NCBI GenBank assembly: GCA_947458235.1
Contig: CANGYP010000004.1
Location: forward strand, 1 to 46,117
Source: Alphaproteobacteria bacterium
GTDB taxonomy: Bacteria > Pseudomonadota > Alphaproteobacteria > JAJTHO01 > CANGYM01
Length of the DNA: 46,117 nucleotides
Direction of reading: 5' to 3'
Positions 35,212-44,227 of this stretch are shown in pieces. Every line of letters starts with the position of its first letter. Position 1 is the stretch's first letter. A model generated the notes under the pieces. That model saw only the letters and a program-made list of their open reading frames with translations, searched no databases and was not told where the DNA came from. The position numbers and the translations under genes are program-made.

Positions 35212-35652
35212 ATGAGACATGGTATTAAAGGTCGTAAACTCAACCGAACATCCTCCCATCGTTCGGCCATGCTTGCCAATTTGGCATGTGCTTTGGTTAA
35301 GCACGAGCAGATCAAAACAACGCTGCCTAAGGCACGGGAACTGCGTCCTTACATCGAAAAAATGGTCACACGGGCCCGTGGTGCTACGTTGCATGATCGC
35401 CGTATTTTGTTCTCTCTGTTGCGGGATGATGTCATTGTTGAAAAACTTATCAGCACTTTGGGTGCCCGTTATCAAGATCGCCCCGGAGGATATACCCGCA
35501 TCATCAAGGCTGGCTTTCGTTATGGTGACGCTGCTCCCTTAGCGTATATTGAATTTGTGGATCGGGATATTAACGCCAAGGGTCAGGACTCTGGTCCCGA
35601 TCAAAAAGCTCTGTCCCACGACGCGTTGAATCCATTTGATCAAGCTCTGTAA
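35212..35652 (+). CDS. rplQ: 50S ribosomal protein L17
   Basis: Large-subunit protein lining the exit-tunnel rim region. The N-terminus [20 protein letters not shown] and the motif PGGYTRI are diagnostic. It has 146 residues, with a short C-terminal tail beyond the conserved core, as is common in alphaproteobacteria. AAAGGTG precedes the ATG. It is the last gene of the alpha operon, and a terminator-like hairpin follows. Confidence 0.97.
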   Translation: MRHGIKGRKLNRTSSHRSAMLANLACALVKHEQIKTTLPKARELRPYIEKMVTRARGATLHDRRILFSLLRDDVIVEKLISTLGARYQDRPGGYTRIIKAGFRYGDAAPLAYIEFVDRDINAKGQDSGPDQKALSHDALNPFDQAL

Positions 35653-35701
35653 TAGGGGTTGTGCCTTGAAGGCCTTGTGGTGTAGGTATAGAGTATTCTC
35701 T

Positions 35702-35747
35702 CTACGTTACATTCCTTTGTGATGGGCCGTGCAACGTAGCCTTTTTT
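35702..35747 (+). terminator. candidate Rho-independent terminator after rplQ
   Basis: CTACGTT (35702-35708) pairs with AACGTAG (35733-35739), and six T follow at 35742-35747. The loop of 24 nt is long but could hold internal pairs. Placed between rplQ and dnaX it would end the alpha operon. A possible dnaX promoter, TTGAAG (35666-35671) with TAGAGT (35689-35694), lies before it, so attenuation cannot be ruled out. Confidence 0.5.
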
Positions 35748-35770
35748 AGCGAAGCAACACAGGGATCCTT

Positions 35771-36949
35771 ATGGAACCTTCTTATCGCGTTTTGGCCAGA
35801 AAATACCGACCCCAGATGTTTCAGGATCTGGTGGGGCAGGACGCTTTGGTGACCTTGTTACAAAATGCCATCCGTTTGAAACGCATTCCCCATGCCATCT
35901 TGCTCACAGGTGTACGGGGGGTGGGCAAGACTACCACGGCCCGCATTTTGGCCAAAGCCGTCAACTGTGTAGGGCCTGATGGAGAGGGCACAGAACCCGC
36001 TCTAGAGCCCTGCGGCGTGTGCCCCCATTGTTGTGATATTGTGGCAGATAAGCATTTGGATGTTTTGGAAATGGATGCTGCCAGCCGAACAGGGGTTGAG
36101 GATATTCGGGAACTGATTGATAGTGTCAAGTATCGCCCCGTGCGCAGCCGGTTTAAAGTGTATATTATTGATGAAGTCCATATGCTCAGCCGCAATGCGT
36201 TCAATGCGCTGTTGAAAACGCTGGAGGAACCCCCGCCCAGCATTCTGTTTATTTTTGCCACCACAGATGCCCATAAAATTCCCATCACCGTGCGATCCCG
36301 TTGCCAGCGGGTGGACTTGCCCCGTGTGTCTGTGGCCACGTTGGCACCTTTCTTACAAGGGATTGCTCAAAAAGAGGGGGTATCTTTAAGTGAATCAGCC
36401 AGTCGCCTTTTGGGCCATGCTTCCGAAGGTTCGGTGCGGGATAGTCTTTCGCTGCTGGATCAAGCCATTGCGCTGGCTGATGAAACGGGGGTTTCGGAGG
36501 GGTTGGTCACCCAGATGTTGGGTCTGTGTGATGTACAGCCTTTGCTCACCCTCATGGGGCACCTGTTTGCGGGGGAAGTGGCACAGGCCTTGGATGCCTT
36601 TGCGGGCTTGTATGCCAAAGGGATGGACCCCCTGATGCTGCTAGAAGACATGCTTCGCCTGACCCATCTTCTGTCCCGCGCCGCCTGCCGCGAAGCCGAG
36701 GTGATGAGTGAGCAGGAATCCGCTTTTTTTGAGACCTTTGCCCCCCGTTTGTCCGTGCCTATGCTGACCCGCACATGGCAGATTCTGCTGAAAGGCCAGA
36801 GTGAACTGACCCTTAGCCCTCACCCTGAGCGGGCCATGGAAATGCTGATCATTCGTTTGGGGTATGTATCCCAGATTCTGGACATACCCCCAACCGCTGA
36901 GGGGGAACACCAAGACGGGGCAAAAAAAAAAGTCCTGATGACATCGTAG
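35771..36949 (+). CDS. dnaX: DNA polymerase III clamp-loader subunit, zero-frame (gamma-like) product
   Basis: ATPase of the clamp loader that opens and loads the beta clamp. Walker A is GVRGVGKTTT (47-56). The zinc site is in CGVCPHCC, Walker B is in DEVHMLSRNAFNALLKTLEE, and the sensor SRC lies in RSRCQR. The frame ends after 392 residues, just past ten A (36922-36931), at TAG 36947. This is close to the size of E. coli gamma. The AAA+ domains and the collar domain are complete, but the tail that binds polymerase and DnaB is in the -1 frame downstream, listed separately. AGGG lies upstream of the ATG. Confidence 0.93.
   Translation: MEPSYRVLARKYRPQMFQDLVGQDALVTLLQNAIRLKRIPHAILLTGVRGVGKTTTARILAKAVNCVGPDGEGTEPALEPCGVCPHCCDIVADKHLDVLEMDAASRTGVEDIRELIDSVKYRPVRSRFKVYIIDEVHMLSRNAFNALLKTLEEPPPSILFIFATTDAHKIPITVRSRCQRVDLPRVSVATLAPFLQGIAQKEGVSLSESASRLLGHASEGSVRDSLSLLDQAIALADETGVSEGLVTQMLGLCDVQPLLTLMGHLFAGEVAQALDAFAGLYAKGMDPLMLLEDMLRLTHLLSRAACREAEVMSEQESAFFETFAPRLSVPMLTRTWQILLKGQSELTLSPHPERAMEMLIIRLGYVSQILDIPPTAEGEHQDGAKKKVLMTS
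36922..36931 (+). promoter_or_regulatory. A10 slippery run in dnaX
   Basis: Ten consecutive A are read in frame as GCA AAA AAA AAA GTC. A -1 shift here continues as AGT CCT GAT into an open frame that runs to 37368. Comparable A-runs in dnaX cause ribosomal -1 frameshifting in E. coli and transcriptional slippage in Thermus. A G-rich stretch, GAGGGGG, lies about 15 nt upstream and could act as an internal Shine-Dalgarno-like stimulator. Confidence 0.7.
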
Positions 36950-37368
36950 CCTCTTTGGGAGGTTTGCCCACATCGTTGCCCCTTCAAAACCAGACCCCTG
37001 TGCCCCCGCAAAGTGAGGATGATTTTGTGGCTGCCGTGCGAGCGTGCAAAGAAGGATTGTTGGTCGATGCCTTGCTGAATGATTGGGTTCTTGTGGATTA
37101 TGGCCATGGCCGTTTGCACATCAAGGTTAAGAACAGCGAGAAAAAGCATCTTTTGCCTGCCTTGCGTACGGTGGTGGCCCAGATTTGCGGGGCCAGCTGG
37201 CAAGTGATTGTTACAGAAGACAGCAAGGCCATGCCCCCCACGCTGGCTGAGCGGTATCAACAAGAGGCGTTGGACCAAAGGGAAGCCCTGAAAACGGATC
37301 CTCTCTTGTGTCAGGCACTGGATGTTTTTAATAATTGTCTTTTGACGCAGGTGTTGCCCCATGATTAA
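36931..37368 (+). CDS. dnaX: dnaX tau-specific C-terminal extension (-1 frame)
   Basis: This frame is open from the A-run to TAA 37366-37368 and gives about 145 further residues, so the fused product would be about 532 residues, a credible tau. The residues resemble the C-terminal part of DnaX, with a folded segment VAAVRACKEGLLVDALLND and WVLVDYGHGRLHIKV. It has no good start codon of its own; a TTG at 36955 is the first candidate. kdsB starts 8 nt before its stop, so translation of this frame probably matters for kdsB. A sequencing error in the homopolymer is the main alternative. Confidence 0.75.
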   Translation, partial: SPDDIVASLGGLPTSLPLQNQTPVPPQSEDDFVAAVRACKEGLLVDALLNDWVLVDYGHGRLHIKVKNSEKKHLLPALRTVVAQICGASWQVIVTEDSKAMPPTLAERYQQEALDQREALKTDPLLCQALDVFNNCLLTQVLPHD

Positions 37369-38146
37369 GGCCATTGTGATTCCCGCCCGTTACGGGTCCC
37401 AGCGATTCCCTGGAAAACCCTTGGCCCCTGTTGCTGGCGTCAGCATGATTCAGCGGGTGTGGCACAGTGCCCAGAAGGTTCAAGGGGTTCATTGTTGTGT
37501 TGTGGCCACCGATGATGAGCGGATTGCGGACCATGTGCGCGCCTTTGGCGGGCATGTGGTGATGACCGATCCTGCCTGTGAAAACGGAACTGCGCGGGTT
37601 CAGGCCGCTTTAACGGTGCTAGATCAAGAGGGCCTCCGCGTGGATGCCGCCCTGAACGTGCAGGGGGATGCGGTGTTGACGCCCCCGTGGGTGATGCAAG
37701 CCTTGGTGGATCAGTTGGGGGTGTATCCCGTTGTGACGCCAGCGGTGCAACTCTCTCCCGCGCAGCTGGCAATGTTGCAAGAGAGCAAAAAAACAAAGCC
37801 CAGCAGCGGTACCCTCGTGACGTTTGATCAAAACCACCGCGCGTTGTATTTCTCAAAAACCATCATTCCCTATTTACGAACCATCCCTGATTCAGGGGCA
37901 ATCCCCGTTTATCGTCATATTGGGCTTTATGGCTACACGCGGGAAGCGCTGTCATCTTGGCTGAAAACCCCGCCCACAGCCTTAGAGCAAGCGGAGCAAC
38001 TGGAACAACTGCGTTTGTTGGAAACAGGTGTGCCCATTCAGGTGGTCGTGGTGGATTATCGGGGGCGGACTCATGCCTCCATCGATCACCCGTTGGACGT
38101 GGCGGAGGTTGAGGCCATTATCCAGCGGGAAGGAGAATTGAAATGA
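37361..38146 (+). CDS. kdsB: 3-deoxy-manno-octulosonate cytidylyltransferase
   Basis: Activates Kdo as CMP-Kdo for lipid A inner-core synthesis. The nucleotide-binding N-terminus IPARYGSQRFPGKPLA (residues 7-22) is diagnostic. VVATDDERIADH and a late DHPLDVAEVEAI complete the pattern. It has 261 residues. The ATG at 37361 overlaps the dnaX tau frame by 8 nt. It implies an LPS-containing outer membrane, in line with tolC. cysT follows after 119 nt. Confidence 0.95.
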   Translation: MIKAIVIPARYGSQRFPGKPLAPVAGVSMIQRVWHSAQKVQGVHCCVVATDDERIADHVRAFGGHVVMTDPACENGTARVQAALTVLDQEGLRVDAALNVQGDAVLTPPWVMQALVDQLGVYPVVTPAVQLSPAQLAMLQESKKTKPSSGTLVTFDQNHRALYFSKTIIPYLRTIPDSGAIPVYRHIGLYGYTREALSSWLKTPPTALEQAEQLEQLRLLETGVPIQVVVVDYRGRTHASIDHPLDVAEVEAIIQREGELK

Positions 38147-38265
38147 TAAAATGTTTCCATTGGGGGGAACGCATACAACACTCCCAAAAAAACTTGTTCC
38201 AAAAAAACTTTGACGATTGAGGCAAATTCTATCAAAGTAGCCCCGACCTCAGCAATGATGCTTTC

Positions 38266-39090
38266 ATGAAGCCTTTTGTTAAACCCTCTGTCATTCCTGG
38301 ATTTGCCTTGGCCTTGGGCTTTACCCTGTTGGCGTTGACGTTGGTGGTGCTGTTGCCCCTTTCGGGATTATTTGTGAAAACGGCGACCCTCTCTTTTGCT
38401 GAATTTTGGGATACTGTGACCGATCCGCGGGCCCTACATGCCTATTACATCAGCTTTACCACGGCGTTGGTGGCCGCGTTGTTTAATATGGTGTTTGGAT
38501 TGATCGTCGCGTGGGTTTTGGTGCGGTACGATTTTCCGCTGAAATCGTTGTTTGATGCCATGGTGGATTTGCCCTTTGCCTTGCCCACGGCGGTGGCGGG
38601 GATTGCCTTAACGGCCCTGTATGCCCCAACGGGATGGATTGGACAGATGCTGCCGTTTAAGGTTGCCTTTACCCCGCTGGGCATCACCATTGCCCTGATT
38701 TTTATCGGCCTGCCCTTTGTGGTGCGCACCGTGCAACCGGTGTTAGAGGATATGGAACGCGAATGGGAAGAGGCCGCCACCAGTCTGGGCGCCAACCGTT
38801 TCCAGGTGTTTCGTTACGTCATTTTTCCCCACATCACCCCTGCCCTGATGACGGGCTTTGCCATGGCCTTTGCGCGGGCGCTGGGAGAATATGGGTCTGT
38901 GATTTTTATTGCCGGCAACATGCCCATGGTGTCAGAGATCGTTCCCCTGCTGATTGTCATGAAATTGGAACAATATGATTATGCTGGCGCCACCGCGCTG
39001 GCGTTGGTGATGTTGGTGTTTTCCTTTTTTATGCTGTTGACCATCAACTGGCTTCAAAAATGGAGTCAAAACCGCGCGTTTCCACGATAA
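38266..39090 (+). CDS. cysT: sulfate/thiosulfate ABC transporter permease CysT
   Basis: Inner-membrane permease (274 aa, about six helices) of the sulfate/thiosulfate importer. The EAA loop is EWEEAATSLGANRFQVF, which docks on CysA. DLPFALPTAVAGIALTALY and ALGEYGSVIFIAGNMP are typical of CysT/CysU. The upstream 119 nt hold TTGACG (38210-38215), but no well-spaced -10. The substrate-binding protein gene (cysP or sbp), usually first in the operon, is missing here. cysW begins 3 nt after its stop. Confidence 0.94.
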   Translation: MKPFVKPSVIPGFALALGFTLLALTLVVLLPLSGLFVKTATLSFAEFWDTVTDPRALHAYYISFTTALVAALFNMVFGLIVAWVLVRYDFPLKSLFDAMVDLPFALPTAVAGIALTALYAPTGWIGQMLPFKVAFTPLGITIALIFIGLPFVVRTVQPVLEDMEREWEEAATSLGANRFQVFRYVIFPHITPALMTGFAMAFARALGEYGSVIFIAGNMPMVSEIVPLLIVMKLEQYDYAGATALALVMLVFSFFMLLTINWLQKWSQNRAFPR

Positions 39091-39093
39091 GTT

Positions 39094-39921
39094 ATGCCCC
39101 AGCCCCTTCGCCCTCTTCAGGAATCCCCCGTTTTGCGCTTTGCGTTGGTAGGGATTGCCTTGACCTTTTTGGGGGTTGTGGTGGGATTGCCCGTTGTGGC
39201 GGTGTTTGTTGAGGCCCTACGCAAGGGCTTTTCTGCCTACGCTGAGGGCATCATGGACCCCTACGCCCTGTCCGCCATCCGCCTGACTCTGTTGGTGGCG
39301 GCCATTGCGGTGCCGTTTAATCTGATGTTTGGCGTTGCAGCCAGTTGGGCGATCACAAAATTTGACTTTTGGGGAAAGCGCTTCCTCACAACCCTGATCG
39401 ACCTGCCGTTTTCTGTATCCCCTGTGATTTCGGGGATGATTTATGTGTTGCTGTTTGGGGTCCATTCGGCGTTGGGGGCATGGCTGATGGACAACGGGGT
39501 GGAAATTTTGTTTGCCGTGCCGGGGTTGGTTATTGCCACCATTTTTGTCACCTTTCCCTTTGTGGCCCGTGAATTGATCCCCCTGATGGAGGAACAGGGC
39601 ACCGAAGAAGAAGAGGCTGCCTTGCTGCTGGGGGCCAGTGGCTGGCAAACGTTTTTCAGTGTGACATTGCCCAACATCAAATGGGGCTTGCTGTATGGCG
39701 TGCTGTTGTGCAACGCCCGCGCCATGGGGGAATTTGGCGCCGTGTCGGTGGTGTCGGGACATATCAAGGGGGAAACCAACACCATTCCCCTGCACGTTGA
39801 AATTTTGTATAACGAATACAATTTTGTGGCGGCCTTTGCCGTGGCGTCTCTGTTAACCCTGTTGGCCTTGGTCACGCTGATTCTCAAGCGGATCATCGAG
39901 GCCCGAACAGCCCATCATTAA
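39094..39921 (+). CDS. cysW: sulfate/thiosulfate ABC transporter permease CysW
   Basis: Second permease of the sulfate importer (275 aa, about six helices). The EAA loop reads [18 protein letters not shown], and [18 protein letters not shown] is the CysW-type counterpart of the CysT motif. [20 protein letters not shown] is characteristic. It is tightly packed between cysT (3 nt) and cysA (10 nt), so all three are one transcript. Confidence 0.95.
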   Translation: MPQPLRPLQESPVLRFALVGIALTFLGVVVGLPVVAVFVEALRKGFSAYAEGIMDPYALSAIRLTLLVAAIAVPFNLMFGVAASWAITKFDFWGKRFLTTLIDLPFSVSPVISGMIYVLLFGVHSALGAWLMDNGVEILFAVPGLVIATIFVTFPFVARELIPLMEEQGTEEEEAALLLGASGWQTFFSVTLPNIKWGLLYGVLLCNARAMGEFGAVSVVSGHIKGETNTIPLHVEILYNEYNFVAAFAVASLLTLLALVTLILKRIIEARTAHH

Positions 39922-39931
39922 GGATTTTGTC

Positions 39932-41119
39932 ATGGCCATCCATGCGCGAAACATCAACAAGCGTTTTGGGCCCTTCGTGGCCCTGAAAGACGTCAACCTA
40001 GAGGTTCAAAGCGGCGAGCTGGTGGCCCTGTTGGGTCCATCGGGCTCGGGAAAAACCACGTTGCTGCGGATCATTGCGGGTTTGGAATTTGCCGATTCTG
40101 GTACGGTGTATCTGGACGGCGACCCCATGCACGACAAAGATGTGCGGGACCGCGGCGTGGGCTTTGTGTTCCAGCATTACGCCCTGTTTAAACATATGAC
40201 GGTTTTTCAAAATGTGGCCTTTGGATTGCGCGTGCGGCCCAAAGACACCCGCCCCAGCGAGGAAGAAATTCGCGACAGGGTCATGAAACTGCTGCAACTG
40301 GTGCATCTGGATGCCTTTCACAACCGCTATCCCCAGCAACTTTCGGGAGGCCAGCGGCAACGGGTGGCGCTGGCGCGGGCCTTGGCCGTAGAGCCCAAGG
40401 TGCTGCTGCTGGATGAACCCTTTGGGGCCTTGGATGCCAAAATCCGTAAAGAACTGCGCCGCTGGATGCGCCGTTTGCACGATGACATGCACATCACCAG
40501 CCTGTTTGTCACCCACGACCAAGAAGAGGCCATGGAGGTATCCGACCGCGTGGTCGTCATGAGCCACGGCCGCATCGAGCAAACTGGCACCCCCGCCGAG
40601 GTCTGGAAACAGCCCAAAAATGCCTTTGTGTACGACTTTTTGGGGAACTATAACGAATTTGACGGGTGGAAAGACAGCCACGGCACCGTGCATCTGGCCG
40701 AAACGGATATCATCGAAATCCCCCTGCCCCCAGACGGCAAAAAAACCGCAGGGTGGCTGGGGCGCTATCCCGAATTTTCCAGTCTGGTGGGACGGGTTTT
40801 GCCTGGATTGATTGAGTCCACCGCCCCCATTTTACCCATGCAAAAAAAGACCGTGCGTAAACCCACCAGCGGCACGCCCGTCAAAATTTACGCCCGTCCC
40901 CACGAAATGTGGATCACCAAAACCCCCGATAAAGACCACGAATACATCGCCGCCAAGGTTGTCCACATCAACCCCGCTGGATCCCTGATCAAACTGGAAC
41001 TGGAACGCGCAGGCGGACAATTCCTGCAAGTGGAAGTCCCCCAAAGCGTCATGGATACCTGCGCCATCGTCAAGGGCGACACCCTGTATGTCCGCCCCAC
41101 GGAAACACGGGTGTTTTAG
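39932..41119 (+). CDS. cysA: sulfate/thiosulfate ABC transporter ATP-binding protein CysA
   Basis: ATPase that powers sulfate uptake. Walker A is GPSGSGKT (35-42), the signature is LSGGQRQ (137-143), Walker B is VLLLDEP (157-163), and a D-loop and H-loop ([10 protein letters not shown]) follow. Beyond about residue 235 comes a TOBE-like regulatory domain. At 395 residues it is longer than the usual 330-365. The extra length lies in an insert around residues 250-310 with Pro- and Lys-rich linkers. Ligand identity rests on the CysTW neighbours. Confidence 0.93.
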   Translation: MAIHARNINKRFGPFVALKDVNLEVQSGELVALLGPSGSGKTTLLRIIAGLEFADSGTVYLDGDPMHDKDVRDRGVGFVFQHYALFKHMTVFQNVAFGLRVRPKDTRPSEEEIRDRVMKLLQLVHLDAFHNRYPQQLSGGQRQRVALARALAVEPKVLLLDEPFGALDAKIRKELRRWMRRLHDDMHITSLFVTHDQEEAMEVSDRVVVMSHGRIEQTGTPAEVWKQPKNAFVYDFLGNYNEFDGWKDSHGTVHLAETDIIEIPLPPDGKKTAGWLGRYPEFSSLVGRVLPGLIESTAPILPMQKKTVRKPTSGTPVKIYARPHEMWITKTPDKDHEYIAAKVVHINPAGSLIKLELERAGGQFLQVEVPQSVMDTCAIVKGDTLYVRPTETRVF

Positions 41120-41124
41120 GGCTT

Positions 41125-41155
41125 TTGGTCATGCTATCATCACAGATAAACTGTG
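41125..41155 (+). promoter_or_regulatory. possible ispA promoter with overlapping dyad
   Basis: TTGGTC (41125-41130) and TAAACT (41147-41152) are spaced by 16 nt. A short dyad CACAG-ATAAA-CTGTG (41141-41155) covers the -10. It may be an operator or chance. The ispA ATG is about 45 nt downstream of the expected start site. Confidence 0.35.
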
Positions 41156-41204
41156 CTTGGAAGGCTGGCTATACCAAAGCCGATCTATCAAAGAGAACGT
41201 CCCT

Positions 41205-42068
41205 ATGACATCTTTTCCTTTGTTGTTAAAGGACTTTGCTGAGAATCTTGATGCTTTTATGGGGCAAATTTTGTCAAGGCCATCACGATTGGATCAGGCG
41301 ATGCGGTATAGTGCTGTGCCCTCAGGCAAAGCCATACGGGGGTTTTTGGCGGGGGAAAGCTTGCATTTGGCGGGATTTTCACAGGATACGGTTTGGGGTG
41401 TTGCCGCAGCATTTGAGCTCTTTCACACCTATTCTCTGATTCACGATGATTTGCCATGCATGGATAATGCGGACCTGCGGCGAGGACGGCCCACCTGTCA
41501 TTTGGCCTTTGATGAGGCCACCGCAGTTTTGGCAGGCGATGCGTTGCAGGCCGAGGCCTTTGCGTTGCTTTCTGCCCCAACACCCCTGTTTCCTATCCAA
41601 GGTCAAATGCGCCTGATTCACCGCTTGGCCCTATCCGCAGGACATTGCGGCATGGCTTTGGGACAGGCCATCGATATTGCTGGCACGGTGACGACACTAC
41701 AAGATTTAAAAACCATGCACCATTTAAAAACGGGTGTTTTGATTCAAACAGCCGCCATGGCGGGGGGATTGCTGAGAGGGGATGAGGCCTTGACCCGCAC
41801 CATGGAAACCTTTGGCGCTTTGTTGGGACTGGCATTTCAAGTCCGCGATGACCTTTTGGATATTGACGGATGCCCACAAGAAACAGGCAAAACCGCTGGC
41901 CAAGATCACCATAATCAACGCGTGACCTTTGTGAGCGTTTTGGGGGCCGCAGGTAGCCGAGACTTGCTGTATGATCTAGAACAACAGGCGGGGGATTGCC
42001 TGAAATCCCTTCCCAACGCTGGGCACTTGCCAGATTTATTGTCTTTTGTCATCCGCAGACAGTGGTAA
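41205..42068 (+). CDS. ispA: farnesyl diphosphate synthase / short-chain polyprenyl synthase
   Basis: Trans-prenyltransferase that elongates dimethylallyl or geranyl diphosphate with IPP, feeding undecaprenyl and quinone synthesis. The first Asp-rich motif is DDLPCMD (81-87) and the second is DDLLDID (about 219-225). LRRGRPTCHLAFDE and GQAIDI are typical of bacterial FPP synthases. From ATG 41205 it has 287 residues. The frame extends upstream into cysA (41088), but those residues are unlike the family. GAGAAC lies 8 nt before the ATG. The GKxxR motif reads GKAIRGF, slightly divergent. Confidence 0.9.
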   Translation: MTSFPLLLKDFAENLDAFMGQILSRPSRLDQAMRYSAVPSGKAIRGFLAGESLHLAGFSQDTVWGVAAAFELFHTYSLIHDDLPCMDNADLRRGRPTCHLAFDEATAVLAGDALQAEAFALLSAPTPLFPIQGQMRLIHRLALSAGHCGMALGQAIDIAGTVTTLQDLKTMHHLKTGVLIQTAAMAGGLLRGDEALTRTMETFGALLGLAFQVRDDLLDIDGCPQETGKTAGQDHHNQRVTFVSVLGAAGSRDLLYDLEQQAGDCLKSLPNAGHLPDLLSFVIRRQW

Positions 42069-42140
42069 ACGCCCGAACACGCATCTGTCAAAGTCAATGA
42101 GATATGTCCCCAAGGACTCACACACCCTGAAAATCATCCC

Positions 42141-42168
42141 TTGACCTCAGGCATCCAAAGGGTATTCT
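42141..42168 (+). promoter_or_regulatory. likely hisI promoter
   Basis: TTGACC (42141-42146) and TATTCT (42163-42168) are spaced by 16 nt, with five and four of six consensus matches. The start site would be about 42175, leaving a short leader before hisI. The rest of the 121-nt gap after ispA shows no other signal. Confidence 0.5.
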
Positions 42169-42189
42169 AAGCGAGAATGTTTTAGGACT

Positions 42190-42681
42190 ATGCTATGCTT
42201 TATGACTGTTTTTTTTGAACCCCGCCGCAGTGTTGAACAGGTTGAAGAAGGGCATGATTTGGCCCCAAAGTTTGACGAACACGGCCTGATACCCGTGGTA
42301 ACAACCTCCGCCATAACGGGCGATGTGTTGATGCTGGGCTATATGAACGCCGAAGCCCTACAAAAAACTATTGAAACAGGACAAGCCCACTATTACAGCC
42401 GCAGCCGAAAGGTCCTTTGGCACAAAGGGGCCAGCAGCGGATTGGTCCAAAACGTCACAGACATGCGCATTGATGATGATCAAGACGCTGTATGGCTTAG
42501 GGTCACCATCGGGGGAGATTTGGGGGAGGCCAGTTGCCACGTTGGATATCGAAGCTGTTTTTACCGCAGCATCCCCCTGAAGCCAACGGGCACAAAAGTC
42601 ACCCTGACCTTTGAGGAAACTGAAAAAACCTTTGACCCCGTTGCCATTTATGGTGACGTTCCCAATCCCACCATTTTATAA
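42190..42681 (+). CDS. hisI: phosphoribosyl-AMP cyclohydrolase
   Basis: Opens the purine ring of phosphoribosyl-AMP in histidine synthesis. The conserved SRSRKVLWHKGASSG and the acidic metal site DMRIDDDQDAV are present, as is the zinc-cysteine motif ASCHVGYRSCFYR. It is a single-domain HisI of up to 163 residues, without the HisE pyrophosphatase part. Two starts are possible, ATG 42190 and ATG 42202; AGGA at 42184 suits neither perfectly. No other his gene is in the window. gcvPB follows by 11 nt. Confidence 0.92.
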   Translation: MLCFMTVFFEPRRSVEQVEEGHDLAPKFDEHGLIPVVTTSAITGDVLMLGYMNAEALQKTIETGQAHYYSRSRKVLWHKGASSGLVQNVTDMRIDDDQDAVWLRVTIGGDLGEASCHVGYRSCFYRSIPLKPTGTKVTLTFEETEKTFDPVAIYGDVPNPTIL

Positions 42682-42692
42682 AGACTGCCCCT

Positions 42693-44147
42693 ATGCCCCA
42701 CCAAGGTTTGAATTTTGATGAACCCTTGCTGTTTGAATTATCAAAGGAATCCTGCGGTGTGGATCTGCCCACGCCCCCTAAGGTGCGGGACCGTCTGGGG
42801 TCCATGGCTCGCCTGAACCCTGCCGCCCTGCCCAATGTTTCAGAGCCTCGGGTGATACGCCACTTTACCCGTTTGTCCCAAAAAAATTTTTCTATTGATT
42901 CTGGGTTTTATCCTCTGGGATCGTGCACCATGAAACACAATCCCCGACTGAATGAACAAACCGCCCGTTTGGCTGGATTTTCCAACATTCACCCTTTGCA
43001 AGATATCCAGAGCGTCCCTGGCGCGGTCGCTCTGATGGGAGAATTGTCTGATTTCCTGAAAAATTTAACGGGCCTAGCGCATGTCGCCCTGTCCCCTGCG
43101 GCGGGAGCGCACGGGGAGTTGTGCGGCATGATCACCATCCGCAATGCTCTGCAACACCATGGCCACCACGAAAAAACCGTTGTGTTGGTGCCTGAATCGG
43201 CCCATGGTACAAATCCAGCAACGGCGGCGGCGTGTGGCTTTACCGTACGTCCTCTGCCCGCTGATCAGAGGGGGCGTTTGGATTTACAGACGTTTTACAA
43301 TGCCCTAACAGACAATGTGGCCGCCATTATGCTGACCAATCCCAATACCTGTGGGTTGTTTGAAGATGATATTGTGAACATAGCAGCTGCCTTGCATACC
43401 AAAGAGGGTTATGTCTATTGTGATGGGGCCAACTTTAATGCTTTGGCTGGTGTGGTGCGCTTAGGGGATCTGGGTGTGGATGCCATGCACATCAACCTGC
43501 ATAAAACCTTTTCCACGCCCCACGGCGGGGGGGGGCCTGGGAGTGGTCCCGTGGTGTTTTCCGAGGCTCTGGCCCCTTTTGTGCCTTTGCCTTGGGTCGT
43601 GGGCAACCGTCATGATGGCTATCGCGTACTTGATACGCGCACAGCTGAAGCCCCCTATGCCACAGGCCGCATTAAAGCTTTCTGGGGCCAATTTGCCACC
43701 TTTGTCCGCGCTTTGACCTATATGAAAAGTTTTGGTACTATGGGCATTGCTCAGGCCTCCAAAGATGCCGTTTTGAACGCCAATTATATCCGCGCAGGGC
43801 TTTCAGATGTGTTGCATCCCTCCTTTGATGGCCCTTGTATGCACGAAGTTTTGTTTGATGAATCTAACCTGAAACCCCTAGGCCTGACCACCATGGACGT
43901 AGCCAAAGGATTGATCGACAAAGGATTTCACCCAATGACAATCTATTTCCCGTTGGTTGTGCAGGGGGCGATGTTGATCGAGCCCACCGAAAGCGAATCT
44001 CAACAAACCCTCGATGAATTCATGGTTGCCATGCGGGATGTGTTGACCATGTCACCAGAAACTCTGAAAAATGCCCCCCAACACACCCCACGGCGACGCT
44101 TGGATGAAGTCCGCGCCGCCCGAACCCCTGTTTTAACAAGCCCTTAA
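42693..44147 (+). CDS. gcvPB: glycine dehydrogenase (decarboxylating) subunit 2
   Basis: C-terminal half of the split P-protein of the glycine cleavage system; with GcvPA it decarboxylates glycine onto lipoyl-GcvH. The PLP lysine is Lys271 in HINLHKTFSTPHGGGGPGSG. GFYPLGSCTMKHNPR and SPAAGAHGELCGM are diagnostic. It has 484 residues, as expected for GcvPB. gcvPA, gcvH and gcvT are not adjacent in the window, where many genomes keep them together. The Shine-Dalgarno is weak. The frame is intact. Confidence 0.95.
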   Translation: MPHQGLNFDEPLLFELSKESCGVDLPTPPKVRDRLGSMARLNPAALPNVSEPRVIRHFTRLSQKNFSIDSGFYPLGSCTMKHNPRLNEQTARLAGFSNIHPLQDIQSVPGAVALMGELSDFLKNLTGLAHVALSPAAGAHGELCGMITIRNALQHHGHHEKTVVLVPESAHGTNPATAAACGFTVRPLPADQRGRLDLQTFYNALTDNVAAIMLTNPNTCGLFEDDIVNIAAALHTKEGYVYCDGANFNALAGVVRLGDLGVDAMHINLHKTFSTPHGGGGPGSGPVVFSEALAPFVPLPWVVGNRHDGYRVLDTRTAEAPYATGRIKAFWGQFATFVRALTYMKSFGTMGIAQASKDAVLNANYIRAGLSDVLHPSFDGPCMHEVLFDESNLKPLGLTTMDVAKGLIDKGFHPMTIYFPLVVQGAMLIEPTESESQQTLDEFMVAMRDVLTMSPETLKNAPQHTPRRRLDEVRAARTPVLTSP

Positions 44148-44227
44148 GGTGCCATACACTTGTGGACACAATCCATTAACCACAATGTCTATTTCATGCC
44201 ACCGTTGTCCGTTGTAAGGTGTGTGTC

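Noticed and set aside
36955-37368. Independent small gene after dnaX
   Set aside because: It has only a TTG start and no ribosome site, and its frame is open back to the A-run, so it fits better as the tau tail of dnaX.
38210-38237. Promoter for cysTWA (TTGACG with TATCAA)
   Set aside because: Spacing is only 14 nt, and the 16-nt alternative is a poor -10; not supported enough to list.
39217-39795. 192-codon minus-strand frame
   Set aside because: It is antisense to cysW and gives an implausible His/Gln-rich product.
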